64,000 nucleotides of DNA from AV40 sp963817335 (GTDB lineage Bacteria > Verrucomicrobiota > Verrucomicrobiia > Chthoniobacterales > UBA10450), in NCBI GenBank assembly GCA_963817335.1, contig CAWFNX010000004.1:1-64000 (forward strand). The letters run 5' to 3'. The translations under genes and the position numbers were made by a program. The notes beneath the pieces are model-generated. The model did not search any database. It was not told the origin of the DNA and saw only the letters and a list, made by a program, of their open reading frames with translations. Positions 1 to 10,829 of the stretch are shown here, one piece after another. Each line of letters begins with the position of its first letter. The first letter of the stretch is position 1.

Positions 1-1
1 C

Positions 2-763
2 TTTTCTTCGGCGCTGTCGCCGAAAAAGCCACAGATTCGTGCCGCGTCTTCTCGATTCAGATTTCCACGATTAGTCGAACGAAAAGAACGCTGGGGCCTG
101 TCGTGGCTGGGATGGGTAGCTGTCGCCTTAGTCGTTGTGACGGTAGGGTGCGTGATCGTGCTACGGACTTATCCATTTCTCGCCGTAACAGATCGCGTCG
201 ACGCAAACATCTTAGTTATGGAAGGATGGGTTCATCCTTATGCTGTTCGTGCCGCCGTGGAGGAGTTTAAATCTGGCCACTACCCGCGTATTTTTACGAC
301 TGGCGGCCCGGTAATCGGAATCGGGGGCTATGTGAACGACGCCAATACATCAGCGAGCGTAGGCGCGAGCGCGGTGCAAGCAGCTGGCCTTCCAAGTGAA
401 TTCATCCAAATGGTCCCATCGCAGATCAACGATCGGGACAGGACCTACAGCTCAGCAGTTGCATTACGGCGGTGGCTTCGCGAGGATGATGTGCGGGTTC
501 AAGGCATTATTGTCGTCACAGAAGGCACGCACGCACGGCGAAGCTGGCTTCTCTTCCAAAGAGCATTTGGCGATCAAGTAAAGGTTGGGGTCATCGCGGC
601 TCGGAATCCTGACTACGATCCGAAGCAATGGTGGAACTGTAGCGAAGGCGTCCGAGACGTGATCGATGAGGGTATTGCTTATATTTATGCTAAGTTTTTC
701 TTTCATCCGTCGGATACGCCAGATCGCGGAAAGGCCCCCGTAATTTCCCAAGCGACTCGTTGA
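2..763 (+). CDS. ElyC/SanA/YdcF-type (DUF218) membrane-anchored protein, 5' end cut by window edge
   Basis: The frame is open from the first bases of the window. The only usual start codon inside it, GTG at 137, would cut through the hydrophobic segment WVAVALVVVTVGCVIVL, so the true start probably lies off the left edge. After this single membrane anchor comes a soluble domain with DUF218-like landmarks: ILVMEGWV, then IFTTGGPV, and near the end VVTEGTHARRSWLLFQRAF, which resembles the conserved strand-plus-arginine block of YdcF/SanA/ElyC proteins. Members of this family are linked to envelope and peptidoglycan or polysaccharide biogenesis, but the reaction is unclear. Its stop codon overlaps the TTG start of the downstream dehydrogenase (TTGA), so the two are probably translated from one mRNA. 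Confidence 0.72.
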   Translation, partial: FSSALSPKKPQIRAASSRFRFPRLVERKERWGLSWLGWVAVALVVVTVGCVIVLRTYPFLAVTDRVDANILVMEGWVHPYAVRAAVEEFKSGHYPRIFTTGGPVIGIGGYVNDANTSASVGASAVQAAGLPSEFIQMVPSQINDRDRTYSSAVALRRWLREDDVRVQGIIVVTEGTHARRSWLLFQRAFGDQVKVGVIAARNPDYDPKQWWNCSEGVRDVIDEGIAYIYAKFFFHPSDTPDRGKAPVISQATR

Positions 764-2055
764 AGAACACCAAAATATCTATTGTTGGCCTCGGTTATGT
801 TGGGTTACCGCTGGCGATCCAATTTGCGCGCGAGAACGTGGATGTTCTGGGCCTGGACGTCGATGCGACCAAAGTCAGTCTAATCAATCAGGGCCGCAGT
901 TATATTAAGCACGTTTCGGAAGCAGCCATCGCCGAGGCAGTGAAAGCGAAAAGGCTCTGCGCATCGAGCGACTTCACCAAGATCAAAGAAGTAGAAGCGG
1001 TAATTATTTGCGTGCCAACGCCCTTAAACAAGAACCGCGAACCGGATATCTCCTTTGTCCTCGAAACCGGCAGAGCGATTGCGCCGCATCTTTCCAGGGG
1101 CGCGTTAGTCGTACTCGAATCGACGACCTATCCCGGAACGACGGATGAAGAGCTGCGGCAAGTGCTGGAGGAGGGGTCCGGCATGAAGGCAGGAGTGGAC
1201 TTTCACCTCGCTTTCTCTCCGGAGCGAGAAGATCCGGCTAACGATCAGAGCAAGGTGAAATTGATTCCGAAAGTGGTGGGGGGGTACAGCAAAGCCTGTC
1301 TGGAGCGGGCCATGACGTTGTATGGGAAAGCGATTGACACTCTGGTCCCCGTTTCTTCCTGCCGCGTGGCTGAGGCAACCAAGTTGTTGGAAAACATTTT
1401 TCGGAGTGTCAACATCGCTTTGGTCAATGAACTGAAACTGGTTTACGCGGCCATGGGGATCGATATCTGGGAAGTGATCGAGGCGGCCAAGACCAAACCG
1501 TTTGGCTTCATGCCGTTCTATCCCGGGCCAGGATTGGGCGGTCACTGCATCCCGATCGATCCATTCTATCTCACTTGGAAGGCGCGCGAGTTCGGTCAAC
1601 ACACCCGGTTTATCGAATTGGCGGGCGAGATCAACACCCGCATGCCCGAGCATGTTGTCCATCGCGTTGCAGACGCTCTCAATTCTCAACGAAAAACTAT
1701 CAATGGCTCTCGAATCTTGATTCTAGGTCTGGCTTACAAGCCCAACGTTGATGATGAACGCGAGTCCCCGAGCTATGCCTTAATGAGCTTGTTGATAGAG
1801 CGAGGCGCTGAGGTCGATTACTATGATCCGTACGTGCCGGTCATTCGACCGACACGGCAGCATTCCCAATTCGCGGGCAAGAAGTCGGTCGAATGGAACA
1901 GAGACACAGTCGCGAGCTTTGATCTGGTCTTGATCGCGACCAATCATGCCTCGGTAAACTACAAGGAAGTCGGGGAGTGGGCCCAATGTATTGTCGATAC
2001 GCGAAATGCTATGGCTGGGCTGCCGGCAACTCGCGCTAAGGTTTGGAAAGCGTAG
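760..2055 (+). CDS. UDP-N-acetylhexosamine 6-dehydrogenase (WecC/WbpA/TviB type)
   Basis: A cytoplasmic nucleotide-sugar dehydrogenase expected to oxidise C6 of a UDP-sugar twice with NAD+, giving a UDP-uronate. The N-terminal Rossmann fold opens with GLGYVGLPLAIQFA near residue 10. The catalytic cysteine is Cys263 in GGHCIPIDPFYL, followed by the C-terminal UDP-binding domain with LGLAYKPNVDDERESPS. At 431 residues it has the usual family length. The GGHCIPIDP form and the FIELAGEINTRMPEHVV block suit the UDP-GlcNAc/UDP-ManNAc branch better than UDP-glucose dehydrogenase, though the sugar cannot be fixed from sequence alone. The start is TTG at 760, overlapping the preceding stop. It supplies an acidic sugar precursor to the surface polysaccharide made by this region. 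Confidence 0.9.
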   Translation: MKNTKISIVGLGYVGLPLAIQFARENVDVLGLDVDATKVSLINQGRSYIKHVSEAAIAEAVKAKRLCASSDFTKIKEVEAVIICVPTPLNKNREPDISFVLETGRAIAPHLSRGALVVLESTTYPGTTDEELRQVLEEGSGMKAGVDFHLAFSPEREDPANDQSKVKLIPKVVGGYSKACLERAMTLYGKAIDTLVPVSSCRVAEATKLLENIFRSVNIALVNELKLVYAAMGIDIWEVIEAAKTKPFGFMPFYPGPGLGGHCIPIDPFYLTWKAREFGQHTRFIELAGEINTRMPEHVVHRVADALNSQRKTINGSRILILGLAYKPNVDDERESPSYALMSLLIERGAEVDYYDPYVPVIRPTRQHSQFAGKKSVEWNRDTVASFDLVLIATNHASVNYKEVGEWAQCIVDTRNAMAGLPATRAKVWKA

Positions 2056-2109
2056 GTCAGGTCGGAGGTCGGCGGTCGGAAGTCGGAGATCAGAAGTCAG
2101 CGGTCAGAA
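2056..2109. repeat. Heptamer repeat tract (GTCGGAA-type)
   Basis: Directly after the dehydrogenase stop lie about seven tandem, slightly degenerate 7-base units (GTCGGAG, GTCGGCG, GTCGGAA, GTCGGAG, ATCAGAA, GTCAGCG, GTCAGAA). The same family recurs near 44.7-45.2, 46.77, 47.35-47.5 and 49.5 kb of this window. It resembles the short tandemly repeated sequences described in cyanobacteria. Confidence 0.8.
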
Positions 2110-2233
2110 AAATGCTAGGGGCCGACAAAGACTGGCGAAGTGCCAGTGACTTAGCCATGGAAGACGGTTCAGCGCCGCACGTGCCTCCGCTCAGGTTTCG
2201 ACGTGGCTACAATATAAGAATGGGAATTTCCCG

Positions 2234-3985
2234 ATGACCGAGCCAGCAGTGTTGCTCACGGACGCCGATCCATCGCATCAGGATCGTTGCATCGGCAAAG
2301 TGCTTCGATTCTTTGGAGTGGCTTCGCGCAATCTAACCACCGCAGAATTCGAGGCCGCCAACATTTCGGACGCTGCGCCTTCGGACAAAGTCCGGCTGCT
2401 CTGCTCGGCCGACATTCTGCTGCGAATATTCCGGAATCTCGAGCGTGATGGAGGTGAGATTCCTGGGTGGTGGCGGCATGTCCATTCCGGTTTTGTTTAT
2501 GCAGGCGAGGATTTTGAAACTTTCCAGAAGCTCGCTCGGATCGTCACAGGGGATGATGAGGCTCACATTCAAGAGATAAATCCATCCATCGGGGATCTTG
2601 TTGTCTCTGAAGAGGCGAAGGATTTTTGCGGTGCGATGGCGGGGGTGCGAGTTGCTGCCTCCCGAGCCAACACCGGTGCAACTTGTGTTTTGCGAACCGG
2701 CAAAGGAAACACCCTCATTTCCTTCGACCAGGGCGCAATGTTTCTAAAGGTTGAGTATAAAGGCGTTGTTATCTGTCTTTCAACGTGCAAGCGCATCATC
2801 AACCTCGATGCCAAACCGGGGTCGCGAACTTTTGACGTGCGGGACAATTTCCTTAGTGCTGTACCGATAGTTCTATACACCAGGTGGGCGTTCGCGAACA
2901 GCTGTTGGAAGGCTCCTGAGACCAATGCTTGCCTGGTTATCGATGATCCTTGTCTGAAGCCAAGCTACGGTTGCCTGAAGTTCGATGAATTGTTTGCTTT
3001 GATGGAGCGCCACCATTTCTCGACTAATATCGCGTTTATCCCCTGGAACTGGCGCCGAAGTAAACCAAAGGTCGCCAAATTATTCCGGCAAAATCCGGAC
3101 TACTGCTCACTTTCAATTCACGGTTCCGATCACATCGCGCAAGAATTCGGCAGTACTGACCGGGAACGTCTTCGCTGGAAAACGGCCGAGGCAATTAATC
3201 GAATGTCCGGTCATGAAACGCGGACAGGGATTCGGCACGATCGGGTCATGGTATTTCCTCAGGGGATCTTTTCCGTCATGGCGATGGACGTGCTCAAGCA
3301 CTTTAACTTTACCGCCGCGGTTAACAGTGAAATCATCAGTGCGGATCCCCACCCGCAGGCTATCACGATTTCCGATCTCTGGGACGTTGCGGTGACACGT
3401 TACGGCTGTTTTCCGATGTTTACCCGGCGGGATCCGTTTCAGGGAATCGCGAACTTCGCCTTCGATATTTTGCTTGGAAAGCCGTTGTTGGTATCCCTGC
3501 ACCATGATTTCTGTCGCGATCGCTACAAACATCTGCTGAACTTCGTCCAACGACTGAATGGGCTGAATTGCCGTCTCTCTTGGCGAAGCTTGGGCGAGGC
3601 GCTGAAACGAAGTTATCGGCAGCGCGAGTTGTCGCCTGGGTTGGTGGAGATTGAAATGTACGCCACTGAATTGACACTTGAGAATTCCTCGGGCGAACCA
3701 AAGCGGTTCTTAATTCGAAGACGTGAATGTGACACATCCGCGATCAAGGAAATCTGGAGCGGATCGGATCCTGTTGCATGGCAATCCGCGAATGGTTTTA
3801 TCAATTTTGAAATCGGGTTGGATCCGGGTCAGAGCAAAACCATCAGGATAAGGTGTCATGAGCTCGCGCAGAACGGATATCCAGAAACGAACACACTCTA
3901 TCGAGTGGGGACAATGTTACGCCGTTATCTTTCAGAGTTGCGCGATAATTACCTTATCAAAGATGACATGCGCTTCCAACCTTAG
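2234..3985 (+). CDS. Polysaccharide deacetylase-like protein
   Basis: A 583-residue protein whose middle part resembles the NodB/polysaccharide deacetylase fold. A two-aspartate motif VIDDPCL lies near residue 235, a histidine motif SIHGSDH near 295, VMVFPQGIF near 339 (matching the family's proline-rich third motif), and VSLHHDFC near 420. These are the usual metal-binding and catalytic positions. The N-terminal 200 residues start with AVLLTDADPSHQD and look like a separate alpha/beta domain; the last 150 residues look like a beta-rich accessory domain. No signal peptide is evident, so a cytoplasmic location or another export route is possible. A perfect 11-base palindrome (GGGAATTTCCC) ends just before the ATG. 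A role in N- or O-deacetylating the polymer or a lipid-linked intermediate is inferred from motifs and context. Confidence 0.6.
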   Translation: MTEPAVLLTDADPSHQDRCIGKVLRFFGVASRNLTTAEFEAANISDAAPSDKVRLLCSADILLRIFRNLERDGGEIPGWWRHVHSGFVYAGEDFETFQKLARIVTGDDEAHIQEINPSIGDLVVSEEAKDFCGAMAGVRVAASRANTGATCVLRTGKGNTLISFDQGAMFLKVEYKGVVICLSTCKRIINLDAKPGSRTFDVRDNFLSAVPIVLYTRWAFANSCWKAPETNACLVIDDPCLKPSYGCLKFDELFALMERHHFSTNIAFIPWNWRRSKPKVAKLFRQNPDYCSLSIHGSDHIAQEFGSTDRERLRWKTAEAINRMSGHETRTGIRHDRVMVFPQGIFSVMAMDVLKHFNFTAAVNSEIISADPHPQAITISDLWDVAVTRYGCFPMFTRRDPFQGIANFAFDILLGKPLLVSLHHDFCRDRYKHLLNFVQRLNGLNCRLSWRSLGEALKRSYRQRELSPGLVEIEMYATELTLENSSGEPKRFLIRRRECDTSAIKEIWSGSDPVAWQSANGFINFEIGLDPGQSKTIRIRCHELAQNGYPETNTLYRVGTMLRRYLSELRDNYLIKDDMRFQP

Positions 3986-4017
3986 TTAAAACGATTGGTC
4001 TGTCCATTACCCGGCTC

Positions 4018-5268
4018 GTGGTTGAACCCCTTAATTCTATCGAATTGGAACTATCCATATTAATGCCGTGCCTCAATGAGGCGCGGACGTTACCAGCCTG
4101 CATCAAGAGAGCTCAACTCTTTCTTAAGGAGGAGGGTATTCTTGGCGAAGTCATCGTAGCTGACAACGGGAGCACTGATGGCTCAATCGAGATCGCGCAG
4201 AAGTTGGGCGCCCGGGTTGTTCCTGTACCGGTTCGCGGTTATGGCGCTGCTTTAGCCACGGGCATTGAGGCAGCAGGTGGGAAATATGTGATCATGGGCG
4301 ACTCGGACGAGAGCTATGACTTTTCCGCTCTTTCACCTTTTGTTGAAAAGCTTCGCGAAGGATACGATTTGGTGATGGGAAATCGATTCCGGGGAGGCAT
4401 CGCTCCCGGGGCCATGCCTCCGATGCATCGATACTTCGGCAACCCCTTGTTGACCGCGGTTGGCCGGCTCTTTTTCTCGTGTAAAGAGAGTGGCGACTTC
4501 TACTGCGGGCTCCGTGGTTTCAGGAAAGACGCAATCAAAGCATTGGAATTACAAAGTCGCGGGATGGAATTCGCCCTTGAGATGGTGATCAAGTCGCAAA
4601 TGCACGGATTACGAATCACCGAGGTGCCCACGACACTCTCGCCCGATGGCCGCGACCGCACGCCGCACTTGCGTCGGTATCGGGATGGGTGGCGTAGTTT
4701 GCGGTTTTATCTGTTAATGAGTCCACGCTGGTTTTTTGGAATTCCCGGTCTGGTTTTAATGGTCGGCGGTGCTGTGGTTTCGGCCTTGTTACTCTTCGGT
4801 CCAGTCAAAGTAATGTCGGTTACGTTCGATTATCATACGCTCCTTTATTCAACTGCGGCGATATTACTCGGCTATCAATCGATCCTACTCTTCGTTTTTG
4901 CCAAGTTAATGGCCGTTGAGACGGGCTTGCATCCGCTCAGGACCAAGTTCTGGTTCCTTGAACAACGAAGGACGCTAGAACAGTGCGTCGTCGGTGGTGT
5001 GGCTTTGATGTTTGTGGGAGTTTTGCTCGGGCTTTTTGCCACCCGACAGTGGGAGCTGACCGGTTTCGGATCGCTGCAGCCGGAAACAACTATTCGTTTC
5101 GCCATTTGTTCTGTGCTGTTTTTGCTGCTTGGTGGCCAAACACTCCTGGCCGGGTTTTACTTTGGCCTCATCAACTTGGTAGCGGAACGCAGAACGCAGC
5201 GCCGCTCGTCCTCCGTTGAAGTCTCAGAGTGGAAGCCAACTTCTAGTTACAATGGAGGAGCCAGGTGA
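4018..5268 (+). CDS. DPM1-like polyprenyl-phosphate glycosyltransferase (GT2) with C-terminal membrane domain
   Basis: The N-terminal GT2 domain shows LSILMPCLNEARTLPACI, VIVADNGSTDGS and the acidic MGDSDESYDF motif, in the order typical of DPM1/DPG-synthase enzymes that move a sugar from a nucleotide donor to polyprenyl phosphate. After about residue 235 there are four hydrophobic segments (for example GIPGLVLMVGGAVVSALLL), which would hold the enzyme at the cytoplasmic membrane. The start is a GTG at 4018. Its stop overlaps the start of the next gene by four bases. Because the following genes are GT-C enzymes, which need polyprenyl-phosphate sugars, this protein is the likely donor-making partner for them; that link is inferred from order. 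Confidence 0.85.
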   Translation: MVEPLNSIELELSILMPCLNEARTLPACIKRAQLFLKEEGILGEVIVADNGSTDGSIEIAQKLGARVVPVPVRGYGAALATGIEAAGGKYVIMGDSDESYDFSALSPFVEKLREGYDLVMGNRFRGGIAPGAMPPMHRYFGNPLLTAVGRLFFSCKESGDFYCGLRGFRKDAIKALELQSRGMEFALEMVIKSQMHGLRITEVPTTLSPDGRDRTPHLRRYRDGWRSLRFYLLMSPRWFFGIPGLVLMVGGAVVSALLLFGPVKVMSVTFDYHTLLYSTAAILLGYQSILLFVFAKLMAVETGLHPLRTKFWFLEQRRTLEQCVVGGVALMFVGVLLGLFATRQWELTGFGSLQPETTIRFAICSVLFLLLGGQTLLAGFYFGLINLVAERRTQRRSSSVEVSEWKPTSSYNGGAR

Positions 5269-7011
5269 ACGAGGTAGCAGGTACAAACGCGGCGGTTCTC
5301 GGATCGACGGCATTTGCGCGTCCGCGTTTGCGACTTGTTAAGCCAATAACTCGCTACTGGCGCGAGGCGGTGGTGCTGGCACTGGCGTTCGCTTTGTGGG
5401 TGCCACGTCTCACCGGGCCAATCGATTTGCGGTGGGACGCAGGCGTTTACTACATCCTTGGCACCTCCCTCGCCACCGGGCAAGGCTACAGGATACTGAG
5501 TGAGCCGGGCTCACCTGAAGCGCTACAATATCCTCCGCTGCTTCCAGCTGTAGTGGCGCTATATGAACGTGCTGTAGGCTCGACTGATGCCGCGGTTGTT
5601 GGGCCATGGTTGCGCCTTTCCTATGCGCTTCTTTTCCTGCTTTATGGCCTGGCGGTCCTTGCCTTGGCCCATCGTCATTTGCCCGCTGGCCTTGCGATTG
5701 CAGCCGTCGCGATATCACTGCTCCAGGTCAATACTCTGTTCATGTCGGACCTGTTATTTACCGAACTTCCGTTTGCTCTAATCAGTGTCGCTCTTTCTTC
5801 TTGTCGCCACTCGCAGGCCGTCTGCACCACGATCATGGCTTCGTGAAATAGTCGCTTTTGTTCTCGCTGCAGCAGGATTTCTTTTGCGGACGGCAGGCGT
5901 CGCGCTTTTGATCGCTTGGGTGTTGGAATCGTTTGTCCATCGTCAATGGAGGTTAGGATTTGGGCGCGCCTTGGTTGCTCTTCTGCCGCTGATCGCGTGG
6001 CAGATGCATGTCGCGCGGGTGCGCGGGAGTTACGAGTATGCCCATCCAGCTTACGAGTATCAGCGGGCACCGTACCAGTTTTATAATGTAAGTTATGCCG
6101 AAAATGCATTCCTTATCAATCCCTACCGGCCTGAACTCGGACGCGTGAACGGCGGTGCGTTGATAGTCCGCGTCGCAAGAGATCTCATGATTCTGCCAAA
6201 AGCTGTTGGCGAGGCAATCAGCACGAGTGAAGACCATTGGCGCGAGTTTCTGTTGAACTCCCAGCTGCGGATACTTGGCCGGAAAATTATTCCGTTACGT
6301 ACGGTGTTGTTGCCAATCGTCGCCCTTTCATTGCTTGCCATTGTCGGCGTTGGCGTTCTTGTTCAACGTCGCGCATGGTTAATCGTATTTGTTCTCCTTA
6401 CATCCCTGGGACTCATTTGCACTACGCCCTGGCCTGACCAGTTCCAAAGATATTTGATGCCGCTAAGTCTCTTCCTAGCGATCGCCGCCATGCTCGCACT
6501 CTCGCAATCTTATACAGTACTTCGTGCGAAGGTAGCTCGCCCCGTTATTTGGATCATCGCACAAGCCACGATAGCCGGACTCATTTCGTTGCCATTAATC
6601 TTGGCGAGTTGCACCGTAGGGCAACTCTTCTACGTGCGCGAACACGAGGGGGCGAGCTTTGTCCCCGGCAGCGGGATGGTAGGTCAACACTTCTTCAATC
6701 ATGACACCCGGTGGACCGGATGGGAGCAGGCAATTGCTTGGATTAAGGAACATTCCACGCCGAACGCCATTATTGCCACGTCTGCGTCACACCTTTGCTA
6801 CCTACGAACTGGCCGGCGGGCGGTGGCTCCGCCAGTGGAATCAAACCCAGCTTACGCGCGTTACCTAATGGAATCAGTTCCGGTTTCTTATGTGATCGTG
6901 GATCGTGGTTACTCGCCTCCTCCGGTCGAGAGTGATGCTCCAGGCTGGGACCTGGTGCAATCTTTTGACGGCATAAAGCTCTATGAGCGCACCGCTGGCC
7001 TGAATCAATGA
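5265..7011 (+). CDS. GT-C membrane glycosyltransferase (PMT_2/ArnT-like), copy A, frameshifted near 5790
   Basis: Multi-spanning protein of about 580 residues, collinear with copies B (7174) and C (9049). The first periplasmic loop carries LTGPIDLRWDAGVYY and PGSPEALQYPPLLP; its aspartate is the likely catalytic residue by analogy with ArnT/PMT enzymes. The second half has YEYAHPAYEYQRAPYQFYNV and ends with VSYVIVDRGY. The frame breaks near 5790: the 5265 frame runs on to a stop at 5846, while homology continues in the next frame from SLFLLVATRRP (5785 onward) to 7011. One extra base explains it. Without the shift the gene would be intact, so it is either a sequencing error or a very recent mutation. 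The expected role is transfer of a sugar from polyprenyl phosphate to a periplasmic acceptor. Confidence 0.82.
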
Positions 7012-7173
7012 AGCATCATCGGGGGTGTGCAGGTAAGCGCACGATTTAGGAATCCCCAAGGCTTGTCTCAGTTACCCGATTCTTATAAATTTGGCAGCGG
7101 AAACGAATCGCCTTTTGTCTTTTTGTGAAGCCGTGGAGCTCGAGACAACTCATAGCCGGGACAGAGGGATAAG

Positions 7174-8944
7174 GTGAGAGGCGAACCTGTTACGAACGAC
7201 ACGCTGCTAGCGGAACCTCTAAAGGTTGCGCGCCCGAGTCTGCAGTTGAGTAAGGCGATAAGGCGTTATTGGGGCGAGCTCGTTGTAGTCGGGATCGCGC
7301 TCTTGGTTTGGGCGCCACGTCTCTCCGGCCCAATTGACCTGCGATACGACGGTGGCGTGTACTATCTTCTCGGCACTTCGCTTGCCCAGGGCCATGGCTA
7401 CAGAATTCCGAGCGAGCCGGGCTCGCCCGAAGCTTTACAGTATCCTCCGCTTCTGCCTGCCGTTGTTGCCCTTTACCAACGCGCGTTGGGCACGGCCGAT
7501 CCGGCCGTCGTGGCGCCGTTGCTGCGCAAGTCTTACGCCGCGCTCTATGTTGTTTACAGTTTGGTCGTGCTCGCCCTCGCCCGGAGATACCTTCGACCCG
7601 GGTTCGCCGTGGCGGCTACGGCGTTGTGCTTGGTTCAAGTAATGACAATCTTTCTGTCCGATTTGTTATACGCGGAACTTCCATTTGCTCTAATCGGGGT
7701 TCTTTTCGCGCTCGTCGCCGGGGATGGCAAAGCGGGCTTGCGCCCCTGGGTCCGCGAGGCGTTGTCCTTTGTGCTGGCAACGGCACTCTTTCTTCTCAGG
7801 ACAGCTGGCTTGGCGTTTCTAGGCGCTTGGGTACTTGGTGCACTTGTTCGGCGGGAGTGGCGGTTGGCGGCGGTGCGCGGTGTGCTGGCTCTGCTACCCG
7901 TCTTCGCGTGGCAAGCGCATATAACGCGGGTCCGCGCGAGCGACGAGGTACTCACACCCTGCCTACCAATACCAACGCGCACCTTACCAATATTCCAATG
8001 TAAGTTATGCCGAGAACATTCTCCTGATTGATCCGTTCCGTCCGGAGTTGGGCTCGGTGAACGCACGTGCTCTGACAATGCGAGTGCTTGCGAACGTTCC
8101 GAGCCTGCTCGTTGCCGTTGGGGAGACGGTAAGTACGAAGTGGGGTTATTGGTGGCAATTGCTTTACCGCGCGCAGGAGCGGCTGTTAGCGCGAATCGTG
8201 ATTCCTGACAAGATCGCCTTGGTGCCTGTTTTGATATTGGCCGCTCTCGTCATGATTGGCGTGGTTGTTCTCGGCGTCCGTGGTGATTGGTTGATGGTGT
8301 TCATCCTACTCGGCTCGCTCGCCCTTACGTGCACGACACCATGGCCTGGTCAGTTCGAACGCTATCTGGTGGGGCTGGCTCCTTTTCTTACTATTTGCGC
8401 AGTTTTGGGGCTATCTTTGATTTATGGCACGCTCACTGACTCGAGACCTCGTGGGATAAGTGCGACGGGCCGAATTGCGCTGGCAGGACTCCTGGTCGTT
8501 ACACTCACCGCACAGGCAATCGTAGCACTAAGAGTATACCGCCAACGTCAGAACGACGATGCGAGGACTTTTGTTGAGAAGGGGAGTCACATCGGATCAC
8601 CTCTATTTTTTCACGACCGCAGCTGGCAAGCTTGGGAAGAAAGCGCCGCTTGGATAAGCGCGCACGCATCGCCAAAAGCAATCGTGGCCACGACCGCGCC
8701 ACACTATTTCTACCTCCTGACCGGTTTACACGCGATTCTTCCTCCGGCGGATACTGACCCTGAGGGCGAACGGAGCCTACTCGAAGGTGTTCCTGTTTCG
8801 TATGTTATCGTCGACGAGCTCGAGTTTTTGGACATGTCACGTCGTTATGCGCGCCCAGCCGTCGAAAGCGACCCGACGCACTGGCGAATTGTTCATACGA
8901 TTGACGACACGAAGACGTATGCGCGCGTCACTAATACGGAATAA
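7174..8944 (+). CDS. GT-C membrane glycosyltransferase (PMT_2/ArnT-like), copy B, frameshifted near 7948
   Basis: Second tandem paralogue, with LSGPIDLRYDGGVYYLLGTS and the same PGSPEALQYPPLLP block. The first frame ends at 8031, but from 7949 the next frame reads YSHPAYQYQRAPYQYSNVSY, matching copies A and C exactly where they align, and then runs through 8048-8944. The break is a single additional G (GAGGTAC where copy C has GAGTAC). Hydrophobic helices cover most of the first 300 residues and another group follows 8200; the soluble C-terminal part ends with YVIVDELEFLDMSRRYARP. No Shine-Dalgarno-like sequence decides the start; GTG at 7174 is used because it keeps the N-terminus similar to the other copies. 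Confidence 0.83.
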
Positions 8945-9048
8945 TCCACCCAAACGACCGCGTCAGAACGGCGAATGTCGGGCGGTCCTCGAACTCAATT
9001 GCCGAACGCGGGACGGAGAATGTCGCACCGTCTGAGACGGCTATTGAA

Positions 9049-10829
9049 TTGAAGACGACCCACGGTCCGAATGAAGGTTCACGTCGCCGAGGTGGTGATG
9101 AAGGCGTCCGAAAACGTGCCTACTTGAGAATACCAGCGGTCAAGGCAGTAACGCGTTATTGGGGCGAAATCGTTGTAGTCGGGATCGCGCTTCTTGTTTG
9201 GCTGCCGCGTTTGTCGGGTCCGATAGATTTGCGTTGGGACGGTGGCGTTTACTATCTTCTCGGCAGTTCGCTCGCCCAGAGCCATGGGTACAGGATTCCG
9301 AGCGAACCCGGTTCGGCTGAAGCGTTGCAGTATCCGCCGTTGCTGCCGGCCATAATCGCCATTTACCAGCGCGTGTTGGGCACGAGCGATCCCGCCGTGG
9401 TGGCGCCGTGGTTGAGAAGGTCCTATGCGGCAGTTTTCCTGGCATACTCCGTGGCCGTGCTGGCGTTGGCGCGCAGATATCTGCGACCCGGATTCGCCGT
9501 GATAGCTGCGGCTTTATGCCTCTTCCAGGTGAACACAATCTTTCTCTCCGACGTGCTCTTCGCCGATCTCCCGTTCGCTCTAGTCAGTGTTGTCTTTGTC
9601 CTGGTGGCTGCGAATGCGAAAGCGGGAGGATTCCGACTATGGCTGCGCGAGGCGCTTTCGTTTTCACTTGCAGCGGCGGGCTTTCTTTTTAGAACGGCAG
9701 GCCTGGCGCTTCTTGGGGCATGGGTTCTCGAAGCAATTGTTCGACGGCGCTGGTGGTTGGTGGTCTCGCGCGGTGCTCTGGCTTTGCTTCCAGTGGTCAT
9801 GTGGAATGCCCATGTAGCTCGGGTGCGTACAAGCTATGAGTACGCGCATCCAGCGTACGAATATCAGCGCGCACCTTACCAATATTACAACGTGAGTTAT
9901 GTCGAAAACTCACTCTTGATCGATCCGTTCCGCCCTGAGCTGGGCCGACTGAGCTCAGGTGCATTCGCAGGCCGAGTGACAAAGAACCTGCCCAAAATGT
10001 TGGTGGCGCTTGGTGAGACCGTAAGCACCAGAAGAGAGTACTGGGTTCAAATGCTTGACCGTGCGCAGATGCGGCTGTTCGGGCGAATGGTCATTCCCGA
10101 GGGTGTCGTCTTCCTGCCTCTTTTGATCGTGGCGACTCTTGTTGTGTTCGGTCTTATTGTCCTAGTGCATCGCCGCGCCTGGCTCGTAGTGTTTGTCGTT
10201 CTTGGGTCGCTCAGCCTCACTTGCACGACCCCTTGGCCGGCCCAGTTCACTCGTTACCTCATGGGTCTGGCCCCTTTTCTAGCCATTGGTGCGGTTTTAG
10301 GTGTTACCCAGATTCGTGCCGCATTGCCCGACTGCAAGGTTGGCCTTGGAAGCACTCTGGGGCGAACGGCCCTGACCGGACTTCTAACTCTAGTATTCAT
10401 TGCTCAAACCTTCGCAGCGCTAAAGATGTTTCGGCAACGTTGGAGTAGCGACGCGCGGTCCTTGGCTATCGGGGAGGACAAGGCGGGCTCACGCCTGTTT
10501 TTTCACGACCGGACCTGGCAGGCGTGGGAGGATAGTGCTGCTTGGGTTAGTGCGCACGCCTCGCCGGACGCGATCGTAGCTACGAGTGCGCCGCATTTTT
10601 TCTATCTTTGCACCGGTGTGCGAGCCGTCCTTCCCCCAATGGAACCAGATCCAGAGCGTGCGGAACGTTTGCTGAACGATGTGCCCGCGTCTGTAACGTA
10701 ATTGTAGATCAGCTAGAGTTCGTGGACATATCACGTCGTTATGCGCGTCCGGCGATGGAGAACGATCCCGCTGGATGGCATCTGGTGAAGATATTCGACG
10801 ATACGAAAGTCTATGCACGCGCACGATAA
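9049..10829 (+). CDS. GT-C membrane glycosyltransferase (PMT_2/ArnT-like), copy C, frameshifted near 10695
   Basis: Third tandem paralogue and the most complete one: 550 residues are uninterrupted, with LSGPIDLRWDGGVYYLLGSS near the first loop and YEYAHPAYEYQRAPYQYYNV in the middle. The frame stops at 10701 after DVPASVT, while the conserved tail continues in another frame as VIVDQLEFVDISRRYARPAM up to 10829, matching the tail of copy B. Two additional bases (or one missing) near 10695 account for the break. Copies A, B and C follow each other with short gaps and the same strand, so they probably arose by tandem duplication and share a promoter. They may add different sugars or act at successive steps; specificity cannot be read from the sequence. 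Confidence 0.84.

Noticed and set aside
1105..1689. A minus-strand frame of 194 residues inside the nucleotide-sugar dehydrogenase gene
   Set aside because: It is antisense to strongly conserved dehydrogenase motifs and has no recognisable features.
5785..5800. Programmed ribosomal frameshifting as the reason for split GT-C genes
   Set aside because: No slippery heptamer with a downstream structure is seen. The shifts differ in direction and place among the paralogues and occur in unrelated gene families as well.
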